Assembly: GCA_027624075.1 (NCBI GenBank)
Contig: JAQBUH010000006.1
Coordinates: forward strand, 1-64,000
Reading direction: 5' to 3'
DNA from: Chloroflexota bacterium
Lineage (GTDB): Bacteria > Chloroflexota > Dehalococcoidia > Lucifugimonadales > Lucifugimonadaceae
DNA: 64,000 nucleotides
Below, one piece after another: positions 17,733-29,393 of this stretch. The notes below the pieces were generated by a model that searched no databases, was not told the DNA's origin, and worked only from the letters and a program-made list of their open reading frames with translations. A program made the translations under genes and the position numbers. Positions within the stretch are counted from its first letter, which is position 1, and every line of letters starts with the position of its first letter.

Positions 17733-19115
17733 TTGCCGTTTTTCAGGGGGACAATTCTGGACACGAACTCTGCATCCCAGGTCTGGACCGCAGCGCTGGG
17801 ACAGTTGGAGGTTGAGATACCTCGGCCGAACTTCGAGACGTGGCTGAGGAACACATCCGCGCTGAGCGTTGGTGACGGCGTCCTTGTGGTCACGACGCCG
17901 AACGCGTTCACGGCTGAGATGCTGGAGAAACGGCTTTCTGGGTCGATAGAGCGTGCGGTCGAACAGGTGGCCCACCAACCCCTTGAGGTGCGCTTCACTG
18001 TCCGGAACAGTGACAGCTACGGCGCCTGGGAATCGCCGGACGCGCCTGCCGCCAGGGATAACCGGTCAGAGAGAGAAGACAGCCAGCGTGCCCGGACGAG
18101 CCGCTTCAGGCCAGAGTTCACCTTCGAGCGGTACATCGCGGGCCCGTCAAACCAGATGGCTCACGCCGCGGCGCTGCAGGTGGCCGAGTCTCCTGGCGCA
18201 GCATTCAACCCGCTATACATCTATTCGCAAGTCGGACTCGGTAAGACCCACCTGCTGCACGCCGTCGGTCACAAGCTGGCCCAGCGCGGGCTCTCGGTGC
18301 TCTACGTCAGCGCCGAGCGTTTCACAAACGAGTACATCCGCGCCATACGTGACGGCGCGACAGAAGAGTTCAGGACTCGCTACAGGAGTGTCGACGCTCT
18401 CCTGGTTGACGATATTCAGTTCATCACGAGCAAGCCGCAGACGCAGGAGGGGTTCTTCCACACCTTCAATGAGCTGCACATGGCCGGCAAGCAGATCGTC
18501 ATCTCTGGCGATCTGCCGGCCGAGCGAATCAAGTTGGAAGAGCGGATCCAGTCAAGACTGTCGGGAGGGTTGATCGTGGACATCCAGTCGCCGGACTACG
18601 AGACGCGCTACGCAATTGTCGAGCGGAAGGCGGTTGCGAAGGGTTGTCCGTTGCCTGCAAGGGTGATCGAGGTCCTGGCGTCTGCGCCTGTAGAGAGCGT
18701 GCGTGACTTGGAGGGCGGGCTGAACCGCGTGATAGCGTTCGCGCAGTTGACGCGCAGCGATATCGATGTCGAGCTGGCTGAGCGGGCGCTTGCAAGTATC
18801 GGCTCGAAGAGGGCGGTCAAGTTCCCTGCCCCGGACGCGGTGCTGGCCGCTGTCTCTGCGCACACGGGCGTGCCTGAGTCTTCGATCACCGGCTCACGGC
18901 GTGACAGGCGTACCTCTGCGGCCCGCAGGCTGGCCGCTTACATGCTGCGGGAGGAGAGCAAGCTGACCGCCACTCACGCGGGCGCTGTGCTCGGCGGCAA
19001 GGACCACTCGAGCGTGCTGTACGCGCAGAAGCGGTTCGAGGAGGAGCTTGAGTCGAACGCGGATGTGCGGAAGCTGGCGGCTGAGGTCCGCGCCTCTCTC
19101 CAGAAAGGCGGCTAA
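17733..19115 (+). CDS. dnaA: Chromosomal replication initiator DnaA
   Basis: About 455 residues; binds DnaA boxes and melts oriC. Domain I: QVWTAALGQLEVEIPRPNFETWL. Linker about 105-130. AAA+ domain: FNPLYIYSQVGLGKTHLLHA (Walker A), ALLVDDIQF (Walker B), SGDLPAE (sensor I) and RIQSRLSGGLIVDIQ (arginine finger). Domain IV: RRLAAYMLREESKLT then GGKDHSSVLYAQKR, the box-reading signature. The start is uncertain: TTG at 17733 has no ribosome site, whereas CTG at 17757 follows AGGGGG at good spacing and gives the usual short N terminus. Order dnaA-obg-nadD-gyrB suggests the origin region. Confidence 0.95.
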   Translation: MPFFRGTILDTNSASQVWTAALGQLEVEIPRPNFETWLRNTSALSVGDGVLVVTTPNAFTAEMLEKRLSGSIERAVEQVAHQPLEVRFTVRNSDSYGAWESPDAPAARDNRSEREDSQRARTSRFRPEFTFERYIAGPSNQMAHAAALQVAESPGAAFNPLYIYSQVGLGKTHLLHAVGHKLAQRGLSVLYVSAERFTNEYIRAIRDGATEEFRTRYRSVDALLVDDIQFITSKPQTQEGFFHTFNELHMAGKQIVISGDLPAERIKLEERIQSRLSGGLIVDIQSPDYETRYAIVERKAVAKGCPLPARVIEVLASAPVESVRDLEGGLNRVIAFAQLTRSDIDVELAERALASIGSKRAVKFPAPDAVLAAVSAHTGVPESSITGSRRDRRTSAARRLAAYMLREESKLTATHAGAVLGGKDHSSVLYAQKRFEEELESNADVRKLAAEVRASLQKGG

Positions 19116-19728
19116 GGCGGCTGAGCCGCTGCCTCCCATTCGAGGCGGTTGAACCGTTTCCTTCCATTCGAGGGCGGCGATGGCCGCGGGAGGACCGGCC
19201 GTCCTTGATGCAGACACCGGGATGCCGGCGATGGTCTACGCCGGTCCTCCAGTCCTGAAAGCGACGATCGAGTCGGCACTGCCGGGCCGCATCGACTTTT
19301 CAAGCCGCCACGCGGTCACATTTCTGTTGTCTTCATGGCTCTGTTGGCCTGCCCTGAACCACTGCCCCTATCAGCGTCACGCGCGATCCGTGTCGCAACA
19401 CGCCCTCCCTGGCCCGGCTCAACTTTCACCGTGCGCCTGCCGCATCCAGTACGCCTCTGGCGAGCCGCCGATGAGGAAAACCGGTGGAAACCTTGCGGTG
19501 TCCTGGCAGCCGGATGGTGAACGCCAGGGAGCTGCCACACCCATTCCCGAACATGGCTCTGCCACTCCCCGGATGCGGCGCCACTCACCACATCCACAGC
19601 CCTTCATCCACCGGCAACCCTGAGGTTTTCACCAGCCGGACATATACTGGAAGCCAGTTGGCATCCCACCTTTCCACATCCCTTATTACATGTGATTAAA
19701 GAGATCTGATGTCCAGAAAGATTTCCAC
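19116..19728. other. Intergenic region, candidate oriC
   Basis: 613 bases without a supported gene between dnaA and obg. Near its right end lie three sequences close to the DnaA box TTWTNCACA: ACATCCACA (19590-19598), CTTTCCACA (19670-19678) and ATTTCCACA (19721-19729). The last 50 bases are unusually AT-rich for this genome (CTTATTACATGTGATTAAAG), as expected of an unwinding element. The last box overlaps the obg start. No exact consensus box is present, so this is only a candidate. The left part also contains direct repeats of TTCCATTCGAGG around 19134 and 19162. Confidence 0.35.
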
Positions 19729-21027
19729 ATGATTGACTCAGCCCGAATAACAGTCCTCGCCGGAAATGGTGGAAACGGCATCGTCAACTTCCGCAGGGAG
19801 GCGTTTGTGCCAAGAGGAGGTCCCGCCGGAGGCGATGGCGGAGACGGTGGGAGCGTCGTCTTTGTCGCCTCGACATCGGTCAATACCCTGCTCAAGTTCC
19901 GTAAGGGCACGGTGCTGCACGCAGGCGACGGCCAGCCAGGCGGATCGGCAAGGAAAACCGGCGCCAGCGCGGACGATATGGTGGTTGAGGTGCCGATCGG
20001 CACAGAGGTATGGGACGTTACAGGCGGCGGCAATGGCATCTTGATCGGTGACCTGTCTGATGAGGGCAGCCGATTGGTCGTCGCGCGTGGCGGACAGGGT
20101 GGGTTTGGCAACACGAAGTTCGCCAGTTCCACGAACCAGACTCCGATGCTGGCGGAGGCAGGAGAGCTGGGTGAGGAGCGGGAGGTCAGGCTCAACCTGA
20201 AGCTGCTGGCGGATGTGGGGCTGATCGGCATGCCGAACGCGGGCAAGTCCAGCATCCTGGCGTCGATAAGCGCGGCAAAACCGAAGATCGCCAGCTACCC
20301 GTTCACAACCCTCGAGCCGTCGCTTGGCGTCGTCTACTTCGAGCTTGACGCCTTCGTGGTTGTAGACATCCCTGGCCTGATCGAGGGCGCGCACTCTGGT
20401 GTCGGACTCGGGCATGAGTTCCTCAAGCACATCGAGCGGACGCGCGTGCTGGCGCATGTGGTGGACGGCGCAGAGCCGGAGGTGGTCGAGCGGGTGAGGA
20501 CGATCAACGAGGAGCTGAGACTGTATAACGCGCGGCTCGCGTCGACGCCGCAGCTGATCGTGGTGAACAAGATCGACCTGTTCGAGGATGCCGGACAGCG
20601 GGAATGGCTGGACGATGAGCTGCACGCTGCGTTCGGTGACGGCATAACGGTCCTTTTCATATCTACGGCGACGCGCGACGGCATGGACTGGCTGATCGCA
20701 GAGATGCGCCGGATGCTGGAGCAGTTGCCGCGGCGGGGCTCTGAGGGGTCGGAGACCGTTGCCGCGGCAAACGGCACTGGCCCTGTGCTACGGCCGCAAC
20801 CGATGGGACGAAAGAGATCGGTTGAGGTGGTGGATAAGGACGTGTTCAGGATCGTGCACCCGCGGGCGGTGCGGCTGGCAAGGGGCAGCAACCTGGACGA
20901 CTGGAGCGTGCTGGTGCAGTTCCAGCGCCGCCTGTCAGAGCTCGGCGTGACAAAGGAGCTCGAGGCCGCGGGCGTCGTGAACGGCAGCACGGTGATAGTG
21001 GACGATATGGAGTTCGATTGGAACTGA
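19729..21027 (+). CDS. obg: GTPase Obg/CgtA
   Basis: A 432-residue ribosome-associated GTPase involved in 50S assembly and stress control. Three domains are seen. The Obg glycine-rich fold spans residues 1-158 (GGNGIVNFRREAFVPRGGPA, GGDGGDGGSVVFVA). The G domain carries GMPNAGKSSILASIS (P-loop), FTTLEPSLG, DIPGLIEGAHSGVGLGHEFL (switch II) and NKIDLFE. The C-terminal OCT domain reads VDKDVFRIVHPRAVRLARG to DDMEFDWN. Start ATG. Its 3' end overlaps the next gene by 10 bases, indicating translational coupling. Confidence 0.97.
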   Translation: MIDSARITVLAGNGGNGIVNFRREAFVPRGGPAGGDGGDGGSVVFVASTSVNTLLKFRKGTVLHAGDGQPGGSARKTGASADDMVVEVPIGTEVWDVTGGGNGILIGDLSDEGSRLVVARGGQGGFGNTKFASSTNQTPMLAEAGELGEEREVRLNLKLLADVGLIGMPNAGKSSILASISAAKPKIASYPFTTLEPSLGVVYFELDAFVVVDIPGLIEGAHSGVGLGHEFLKHIERTRVLAHVVDGAEPEVVERVRTINEELRLYNARLASTPQLIVVNKIDLFEDAGQREWLDDELHAAFGDGITVLFISTATRDGMDWLIAEMRRMLEQLPRRGSEGSETVAAANGTGPVLRPQPMGRKRSVEVVDKDVFRIVHPRAVRLARGSNLDDWSVLVQFQRRLSELGVTKELEAAGVVNGSTVIVDDMEFDWN

Positions 21028-22265
21028 GCGAAAGGCCGAGCGCCACCGGGAGGCATCGGAAGCCTCGCCGTGCCGGTGTGTTCGGCGGCACCTTCGACCC
21101 GATACACCTGGGCCACGTTGAGACCGCCCGCTTTGCCCTTGCTCAGGGCGGGCTGGACCTCGTCTTGCTTGTGCCCGCCGGCAGGCCGTGGCTGCGCGGA
21201 GAGCCGCCTGCCGCGTCTGCGGAGCACCGCCTGCGGATGACAGAGCTTGCCATCCAGGGCGAGACTGGCCTTGCGGTGAGTGATGTTGACGTCATGCGCC
21301 CTGGCGAGACGTACACGGCGGACACGCTGGCAGACCTGCGGGCCCGGTATGGCGACGGCGTTGAGCTTGTGCTCGTGCTCGGGGCGGACTCTGCCCGCAG
21401 CATGGACCGCTGGAAGCGAGCTGACGAGCTTCGCAGGATGTGCTCCGTGCTCGTGATCGGGCGCCCCGGCGAGGAGTGGACGAACAGGCTGCCGTTATCC
21501 CACCCGGCGTCCGGGGCAGCCTACCTTGAAGGGCCGATGCTCGACGTGAGTGCGACAGGTCTGAGGGCGCGCCTTGCGTTGGGTGATGACGTGAGCGATT
21601 ATTTGGCCCCGCAGGTTGAGCGGTACATCCGCAAGCACGGGCTCTACGGGACCGGCTCTGCGGCGGGCAACAAGACAGGAGAAGAGGCGAGCATGGCGCA
21701 GACAGCGTCGGCGTCACAGAGGCTGCTGGAGCGGGCGAAGGAGCTTGGAGCGCTTGAGTTCGGCGACTTCACGCTGGCATCGGGCCAGAAGAGCGGCTAC
21801 TACTTCGACGGCCGCAGGCTCTCGCTCGACCCCGAGGGCGCGCACCTCGTCTCGCAGCTGTTCCTGGAGAAGATTGTTGCGGCAGGGTGCGAGGCGGCTG
21901 GCGGGCCGACCGTTGCCGCTGTGCCGATAGTAGGCGCGCTTGCACTGAGAAGCTGGCAGGAGGGATCTGGCCTGACAGGTTTTTTTGTGAGGCCTCAGGC
22001 GAAGGGCCACGGCATGGGCAGGCAGATCGAGGGATCGGTCAAGCCGGGGATGAGGGTGGCTGTGTTCGACGACACGGTTTCGACCGGCGGGAGCCTGCTT
22101 GAGGCGATCGACGCTGTGCAGGCGTTCGGCTGCGAGGTTGCGCTAGTGCTGTGCGTGCTGGACCGCAAGCAGGGGGGCAGCGACGAGATGCGCCGCCGCG
22201 GCCTGCCGTTCGTCTCGCTGTGGGAGGCGTCACCGGAGGGCGAGGTGCGGGTGACGGAGGGCTAG
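21018..22265 (+). CDS. Fused nicotinate-nucleotide adenylyltransferase / orotate phosphoribosyltransferase
   Basis: One 415-codon frame encodes two enzymes. Residues about 18-215 are NadD: GVFGGTFDPIHLGHVETARF (nucleotidyltransferase motif), LVLVLGADSARSMDRW and DVSATGLRARL (second ATP motif). Residues 226-415 are PyrE: MAQTASASQRLLERAKELGA, GDFTLASGQKSGYYFDGRRL, VRPQAKGHGMGRQIEGSVKP and the PRPP motif VAVFDDTVSTGGSLLEAI. The linker is short (GTGSAAGNKTGEEAS). ATG at 21693, exactly at the PyrE boundary, is preceded by AGGAG and GAGG, so PyrE could also be made separately by internal initiation. No stop codon separates the halves. NadD acts in NAD synthesis, PyrE in pyrimidine synthesis. TTG start overlapping obg. 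Confidence 0.9.
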   Translation: MELSERPSATGRHRKPRRAGVFGGTFDPIHLGHVETARFALAQGGLDLVLLVPAGRPWLRGEPPAASAEHRLRMTELAIQGETGLAVSDVDVMRPGETYTADTLADLRARYGDGVELVLVLGADSARSMDRWKRADELRRMCSVLVIGRPGEEWTNRLPLSHPASGAAYLEGPMLDVSATGLRARLALGDDVSDYLAPQVERYIRKHGLYGTGSAAGNKTGEEASMAQTASASQRLLERAKELGALEFGDFTLASGQKSGYYFDGRRLSLDPEGAHLVSQLFLEKIVAAGCEAAGGPTVAAVPIVGALALRSWQEGSGLTGFFVRPQAKGHGMGRQIEGSVKPGMRVAVFDDTVSTGGSLLEAIDAVQAFGCEVALVLCVLDRKQGGSDEMRRRGLPFVSLWEASPEGEVRVTEG

Positions 22266-22433
22266 CGGAGTCGAGCGGCTCTGTTGATACCTGTGTCCAA
22301 AATCCATTCCCCTCGACCACATGTCGCGTGCCGTGTACGGGTCACGGCGCGGCGGCCCTGCCGTGCCATTGCCGGCACTTCGACGGTTGAGCGGCGATTG
22401 CGTGTGTCACCGCCGCCCAGCAACCTATCACCG

Positions 22434-22560
22434 CCGTCCGCCGTCCGCCGTCCGCCGTCCGCCGTCCGCCGTCCGCTGTCCGCTGTCCGCAGTTCGCCAG
22501 CCCAGCCGTCCGCCAGCCCAGCCGTCCGCCAGCCCAGCAGTACCGCCAGCCCAGCAACCC
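22434..22560. repeat. Two adjoining tandem-repeat arrays (7-bp and 16-bp units)
   Basis: Six perfect copies of CCGTCCG (22434-22475) are followed by two CTGTCCG and one CAGTTCG variant (22476-22496). Then come two perfect copies of the 16-mer CCAGCCCAGCCGTCCG (22497-22528), a 17-base variant and a partial copy to 22560. The second unit ends in the first unit (CCGTCCG), so it probably arose from it. The arrays end six bases before the gyrB stop, between convergent pyrE and gyrB. There are no spacers, so this is not CRISPR. Confidence 0.85.
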
Positions 22561-22566
22561 TGACAC

Positions 22567-25650
<3,084 letters not shown>

Positions 25651-26865
25651 CTACCGGATCCACTTCCCTGCGGCGTCATCGTCTGCGTGTGCGATGTTCA
25701 GGTACTCACGTGTGTCAGGATCAACCAGGTACCGCTGCACCGCATCCATGTTCAGCTCGATGCCAAGTCCGGGCAGGTCAGTCGGATAGATTGAGCCGTC
25801 TCGGACATCGAACATCGGGTCGATCATCTTCGCGAACGTGTCGAACCAGGTGTGCAGACACTCCTGCCGGTACAGGTTGGGCGTTGTCATGCAGACCTGG
25901 AAACCTGCGGCTATGGAGACCGGGCCAAGCCCGTCGTGGGGTGAGATGCGGATGAACTGGGCCTCCGCCATCGCCGCTATTCGCCGGAGCTCGCTGATGC
26001 CGCCGCACCATGCGACATCCGGCATGATGTAGTCCACCAACCGGCTGTTGATGACCTCCGTGTAGTCCCAGCGAGTGAAGTGGCGTTCGCCTATGCACAA
26101 CGGAACGCGGACGTTCTCACGCACCTGCCGCAGGGCGTTGTGGTTTTCGACGTGGATCGGCTCTTCCAGCCAGACCAGGTTGATGTGCTCGAGCGCTCTT
26201 GCCGCCTCGATCGCGGACGCAACATCGAAACGGGCGTGTGCGTCAACCATCAGCTCATAGTCTGGTCCGACTGCGCTCCTTATCGCGTCCATCCACTCGA
26301 CGGATTTCCTGATGTTCTCCGGAGTCAGGCGCTCCACCTCGGCCGGCCCTGAAAACCCGGCGCCCGGCCCTGTCTGAGCCGGGAACGGATCGGTCTTTAT
26401 CGCCTCGTAGCCTGCCTCTTTCGTGATAACTGCGGCCTTTGCGGCGGCGTCCGGCCCGCCGGCTGCGGAGTTCCAGTAGCGGTTAGACTGCACATGCGTG
26501 TACAGAGGGACGCACTCCCGCACAGGCCCGCCGAGAAGCTGGTATATGGGTGCGCCGAGCGCCTTGCCCTTGATGTCCCAGAGCGCGATGTCGATGGCGC
26601 TGATCAGGTGCGAGATAAAGCCTCGACCGTTCATGTCGTCGTACTTGTGAAATATCGTCTGCCAGATGTTCTCGATATTGCGTGCGTCCTGGCCGATCAC
26701 CTCGCGCCTGATCCACTCAATCCCTCTTACCAGCAGGCCCGTTGATGCGTAGTCGGAGCACTCGCCAACTCCTGTGAGGCCGTTATCTGTCTTCACCTCA
26801 ACGAAGAGCCACGGCAGACCTGAGATCGGCATCGATACCAAAGGCGTGACATCTGTGATCTTCAT
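25651..26865 (-). CDS. Enolase-superfamily dehydratase, galactonate-dehydratase-like
   Basis: 404 residues, mandelate racemase/enolase superfamily of the acid-sugar dehydratase type. Candidate metal ligands: D208 (MVDAHARF), E234 (VWLEEPI) and E260 (CIGERHF). Catalytic candidates: H210 within D-A-H, K157-T-D159 (AIKTDPF), and D283 (MPDVAW) with H310 (ISPHDG). The DAH...HD arrangement fits galactonate/gluconate-type dehydratases rather than racemases. N-terminal capping domain: MKITDVTPLVSM to KTDNGLTGVGE. Upstream of gyrB in the same direction but separated by the repeat-bearing region, so it stands alone. Probably dehydrates a C6 sugar acid; substrate not assigned. Confidence 0.85.
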   Translation of the reverse strand: MKITDVTPLVSMPISGLPWLFVEVKTDNGLTGVGECSDYASTGLLVRGIEWIRREVIGQDARNIENIWQTIFHKYDDMNGRGFISHLISAIDIALWDIKGKALGAPIYQLLGGPVRECVPLYTHVQSNRYWNSAAGGPDAAAKAAVITKEAGYEAIKTDPFPAQTGPGAGFSGPAEVERLTPENIRKSVEWMDAIRSAVGPDYELMVDAHARFDVASAIEAARALEHINLVWLEEPIHVENHNALRQVRENVRVPLCIGERHFTRWDYTEVINSRLVDYIMPDVAWCGGISELRRIAAMAEAQFIRISPHDGLGPVSIAAGFQVCMTTPNLYRQECLHTWFDTFAKMIDPMFDVRDGSIYPTDLPGLGIELNMDAVQRYLVDPDTREYLNIAHADDDAAGKWIR

Positions 26866-26905
26866 CGGACTCTCTCCTGTGACCCAATTTGCGGAATAGC
26901 AACGC

Positions 26906-29089
26906 TCAAAACTGTGCGACAGCCACTCGCCTTCGCGCGGCGATCAACGCTCTCAGCAGCCTGCGGACCGAGCCGGGTGAGCCGACCGCCGCCCGTGCGC
27001 TGCTCTGGCCTCCGCCGATCTTCACCGAGTAAGCATCAAGCGGCAGCCGGGCGAAGATGTCCTCGTCCGTGCGGTCATCGCCAGTCGCCAGCACAAAATC
27101 AAAAGGACCATACGCCTCGCTCACATGCTCGAACGCGCGCCCCTTGTCCACACCCTGCTGCCGTATCTCGACGGGCGAGCCGGAGAGCATGTCCTCAAGC
27201 ACAGACATCAACTCCAGCGCCTGCCACTCGCCCAGGGAATCGTCCGCCTCCCTGTAATGCCACACAAGCGCGGCAGATTTCTCCTCTATCCGCGCCCCTG
27301 GCGTCCGCTCTGCGTACTCCGTAAGCACCGGCCGCACAACGCCCTTCCAACTCAGGTCGGGCGGCGGCCCCATGCGGCGCCATATGCTCTCACCCACCTC
27401 GCGGATCCACGAGCCGTGCTCTGCGATCAGCCCCACCGGCACGCCCTTGAACCACTCTCCGAGCGTGTTGCGGTCCCGGCCCGAGTTGATGTACGTGCTC
27501 ACTCCGTCCAGTGAGCCGAGCTCCGTGAGGATCTCCAGGATTTCGTTTGTTGGCAGCGCGTCCTCATAGCGCTCGGTGAACTCCCGGAGCGACCCGTCAT
27601 AGTCGAGCATCAGCAGAGCGCTACGGGCAGTCGCCAGGTGCGGCCCGATCGTCTCCGCAAGCACCGTTGACTGCAACTGCGGAGGCACTCGCAACTCCTC
27701 GACCTCCGGCTCCGTCAGCGCCGTCATGAACCGTTCAACCCAGCGATGCACATCGTTCTGGACGACGCGGTGGTACATGGGCCGCACCCGCTCCTGCCGC
27801 TCTCCGAAGTCCATCTCCAGGCCGCGTTCTATCTGCGCCGCTGTGCCTTCAATGTCCCACGGGTTGAGCCGCAGCGACTCCCCGAGCTCAGACGCCGCGC
27901 CGGCAAACTCGCTCAGCGCCAGCACGCCGCCGCCATCGTCACGGCATGCAACGTACTCTTTGGCGACCAGGTTCAGGCCGTCTCGCACAGGTGAAACCAG
28001 CGCCACGTCTGCGAGCCGGTATAGAGCGCCCAACTCCTCTCGCGAGACGCTCTGGTACATGTAGTGGATGGGGATGCGGCCGGGCGCGCCATAGAGCCCG
28101 TTGATCTCGCCAACCAGCCGCTCCACCTCGTCCTTCTGCTGCTGGTAGCTCCCGATATTCTCTCGTGACGGCACCGCGATCTGGATCAGCATCGCGCGCC
28201 TGCGCCATGCGGGCGAGCCGGCCAGGAGCCTGCGCCACGCCTGCAGCTTCAGCGGCAGCCCCTTCGTGTAGTCCAGACGGTCAACACCAAGCACAACCTG
28301 CCTGTCGCCAATCCGCCGCTTCAGGTCAAGCAGGTAGCGCTCCGCCGCGTTGGAAAACGCAGCCTTGCGCATCTCTTTTGTGTCGATGCCTATCGGGAGA
28401 GCCTGGATGCGGACGCTCCGGCCCGAGTAGCGCAGCGCGCCTCGGTTTGACTCGATGCCAAGCAACCGGCGGAAGCTGCGTTGCAGGTTCTCGGCGTACT
28501 CGTACGTATGCACGCCAATCAGGTCGGCGCCGAGCAGCCCGCGCAATATCTGCGATCTCTGGGGCAGCACGCGGAAGGTCTCTGAAGACGGGAACGGGAT
28601 GTGCAGGAAGAAGTCAATGCGGGCCTGCGGAATCCGGCTGCGGAGCATCTCAGGGAGCAGCATCAGCTGATAGTCATGCACCCAGATCAGGTCATCCGGC
28701 TTTGCCACCTTCGCCACCTGGTCTGCAAAGCGCTCATTGACGCTGCGGTACGCCTCGTAATGTGCCGGATCGAACTCGCACCGCTCAACGAAGTAGTGGA
28801 ACAGCGGCCACAGCGCGCTGTTCGAATACCCCTCGTAGTAATTACGGTAGTCACGCGGCGGCACATCGACGGGCACAAGCCGCTGCTGTTCGAGCTGGCG
28901 CAGCGTGCTCGCGTTCGGGTGCTCACCAGGGTGGCCGATCCAGACGCCGTCGCTCCTGGCGTGCAGCGGGGAGAGGCCGGTGACCAGACCTCCGGCAGAC
29001 ATGGTCAGGGTCTGCCCGTTGCCATCCTGGCCACGTGAGCGCTTGATAGTCACAGGCAGGCGGCTTGAGACGAGAATGACTCTGGACAC
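26906..29089 (-). CDS. Bifunctional trehalose-6-phosphate synthase / phosphatase
   Basis: 727 residues joining OtsA and OtsB activities, making trehalose from UDP-glucose and glucose-6-phosphate. The GT20 part (about 1-480) shows SSRLPVTI, SAGGLVTGL, LIWVHDYQLMLLPEMLR, FFLHIPFPSSE, VDRLDYTKGLPLKL and SPVRDGLNLVAKEYVA. The HAD phosphatase part (about 495-727) shows LMLDYDGSLREF (nucleophile motif, with Ser where Thr is usual), NSGRDRNTLGEW, and ATGDDRTDEDIF with the Mg2+ acids. GTG or ATG start near 29089, with GAGGG upstream. Divergent from a GH15 enzyme, a common pairing in trehalose metabolism and osmoprotection. Confidence 0.95.
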   Translation of the reverse strand: MSRVILVSSRLPVTIKRSRGQDGNGQTLTMSAGGLVTGLSPLHARSDGVWIGHPGEHPNASTLRQLEQQRLVPVDVPPRDYRNYYEGYSNSALWPLFHYFVERCEFDPAHYEAYRSVNERFADQVAKVAKPDDLIWVHDYQLMLLPEMLRSRIPQARIDFFLHIPFPSSETFRVLPQRSQILRGLLGADLIGVHTYEYAENLQRSFRRLLGIESNRGALRYSGRSVRIQALPIGIDTKEMRKAAFSNAAERYLLDLKRRIGDRQVVLGVDRLDYTKGLPLKLQAWRRLLAGSPAWRRRAMLIQIAVPSRENIGSYQQQKDEVERLVGEINGLYGAPGRIPIHYMYQSVSREELGALYRLADVALVSPVRDGLNLVAKEYVACRDDGGGVLALSEFAGAASELGESLRLNPWDIEGTAAQIERGLEMDFGERQERVRPMYHRVVQNDVHRWVERFMTALTEPEVEELRVPPQLQSTVLAETIGPHLATARSALLMLDYDGSLREFTERYEDALPTNEILEILTELGSLDGVSTYINSGRDRNTLGEWFKGVPVGLIAEHGSWIREVGESIWRRMGPPPDLSWKGVVRPVLTEYAERTPGARIEEKSAALVWHYREADDSLGEWQALELMSVLEDMLSGSPVEIRQQGVDKGRAFEHVSEAYGPFDFVLATGDDRTDEDIFARLPLDAYSVKIGGGQSSARAAVGSPGSVRRLLRALIAARRRVAVAQF

Positions 29090-29393
29090 GGGAGGGCCAC
29101 CGTATTGCTTGTTTGAGGAACGTCGAGTCGGGGCCGTCGGCGGCCGCTCCGGGTCCGTGTGAGCCTACCACACCGGCCACACCAGAGAGCCCTCTCGTCC
29201 TGTTTTCGCCTATGCCGGCAACTGCCGCGCCACCGCATTGAAACAGCACGGGACAGACCGGACAATCCATCAGTTGTGGCGTCGGCACACAGGCGATGTG
29301 GGCCGCTGCCCGAGTTGAAAAATACCGCCGAAGCGCGAACCTCACCCACATATCGCTTACAAACGGCTGGAAGAGTACGGCCTGATCGGCAAC

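Noticed and set aside
22434-22560. Possible CRISPR array
   Set aside because: Repeats are directly tandem (7 and 16 bases) with no spacers and no cas genes nearby.
29316-29318. TGA upstream of the GH15 ATG as a second selenocysteine codon
   Set aside because: The sequence before it (GDVGRCPS) does not look like a GH15 N terminus, and no start or ribosome site precedes it.
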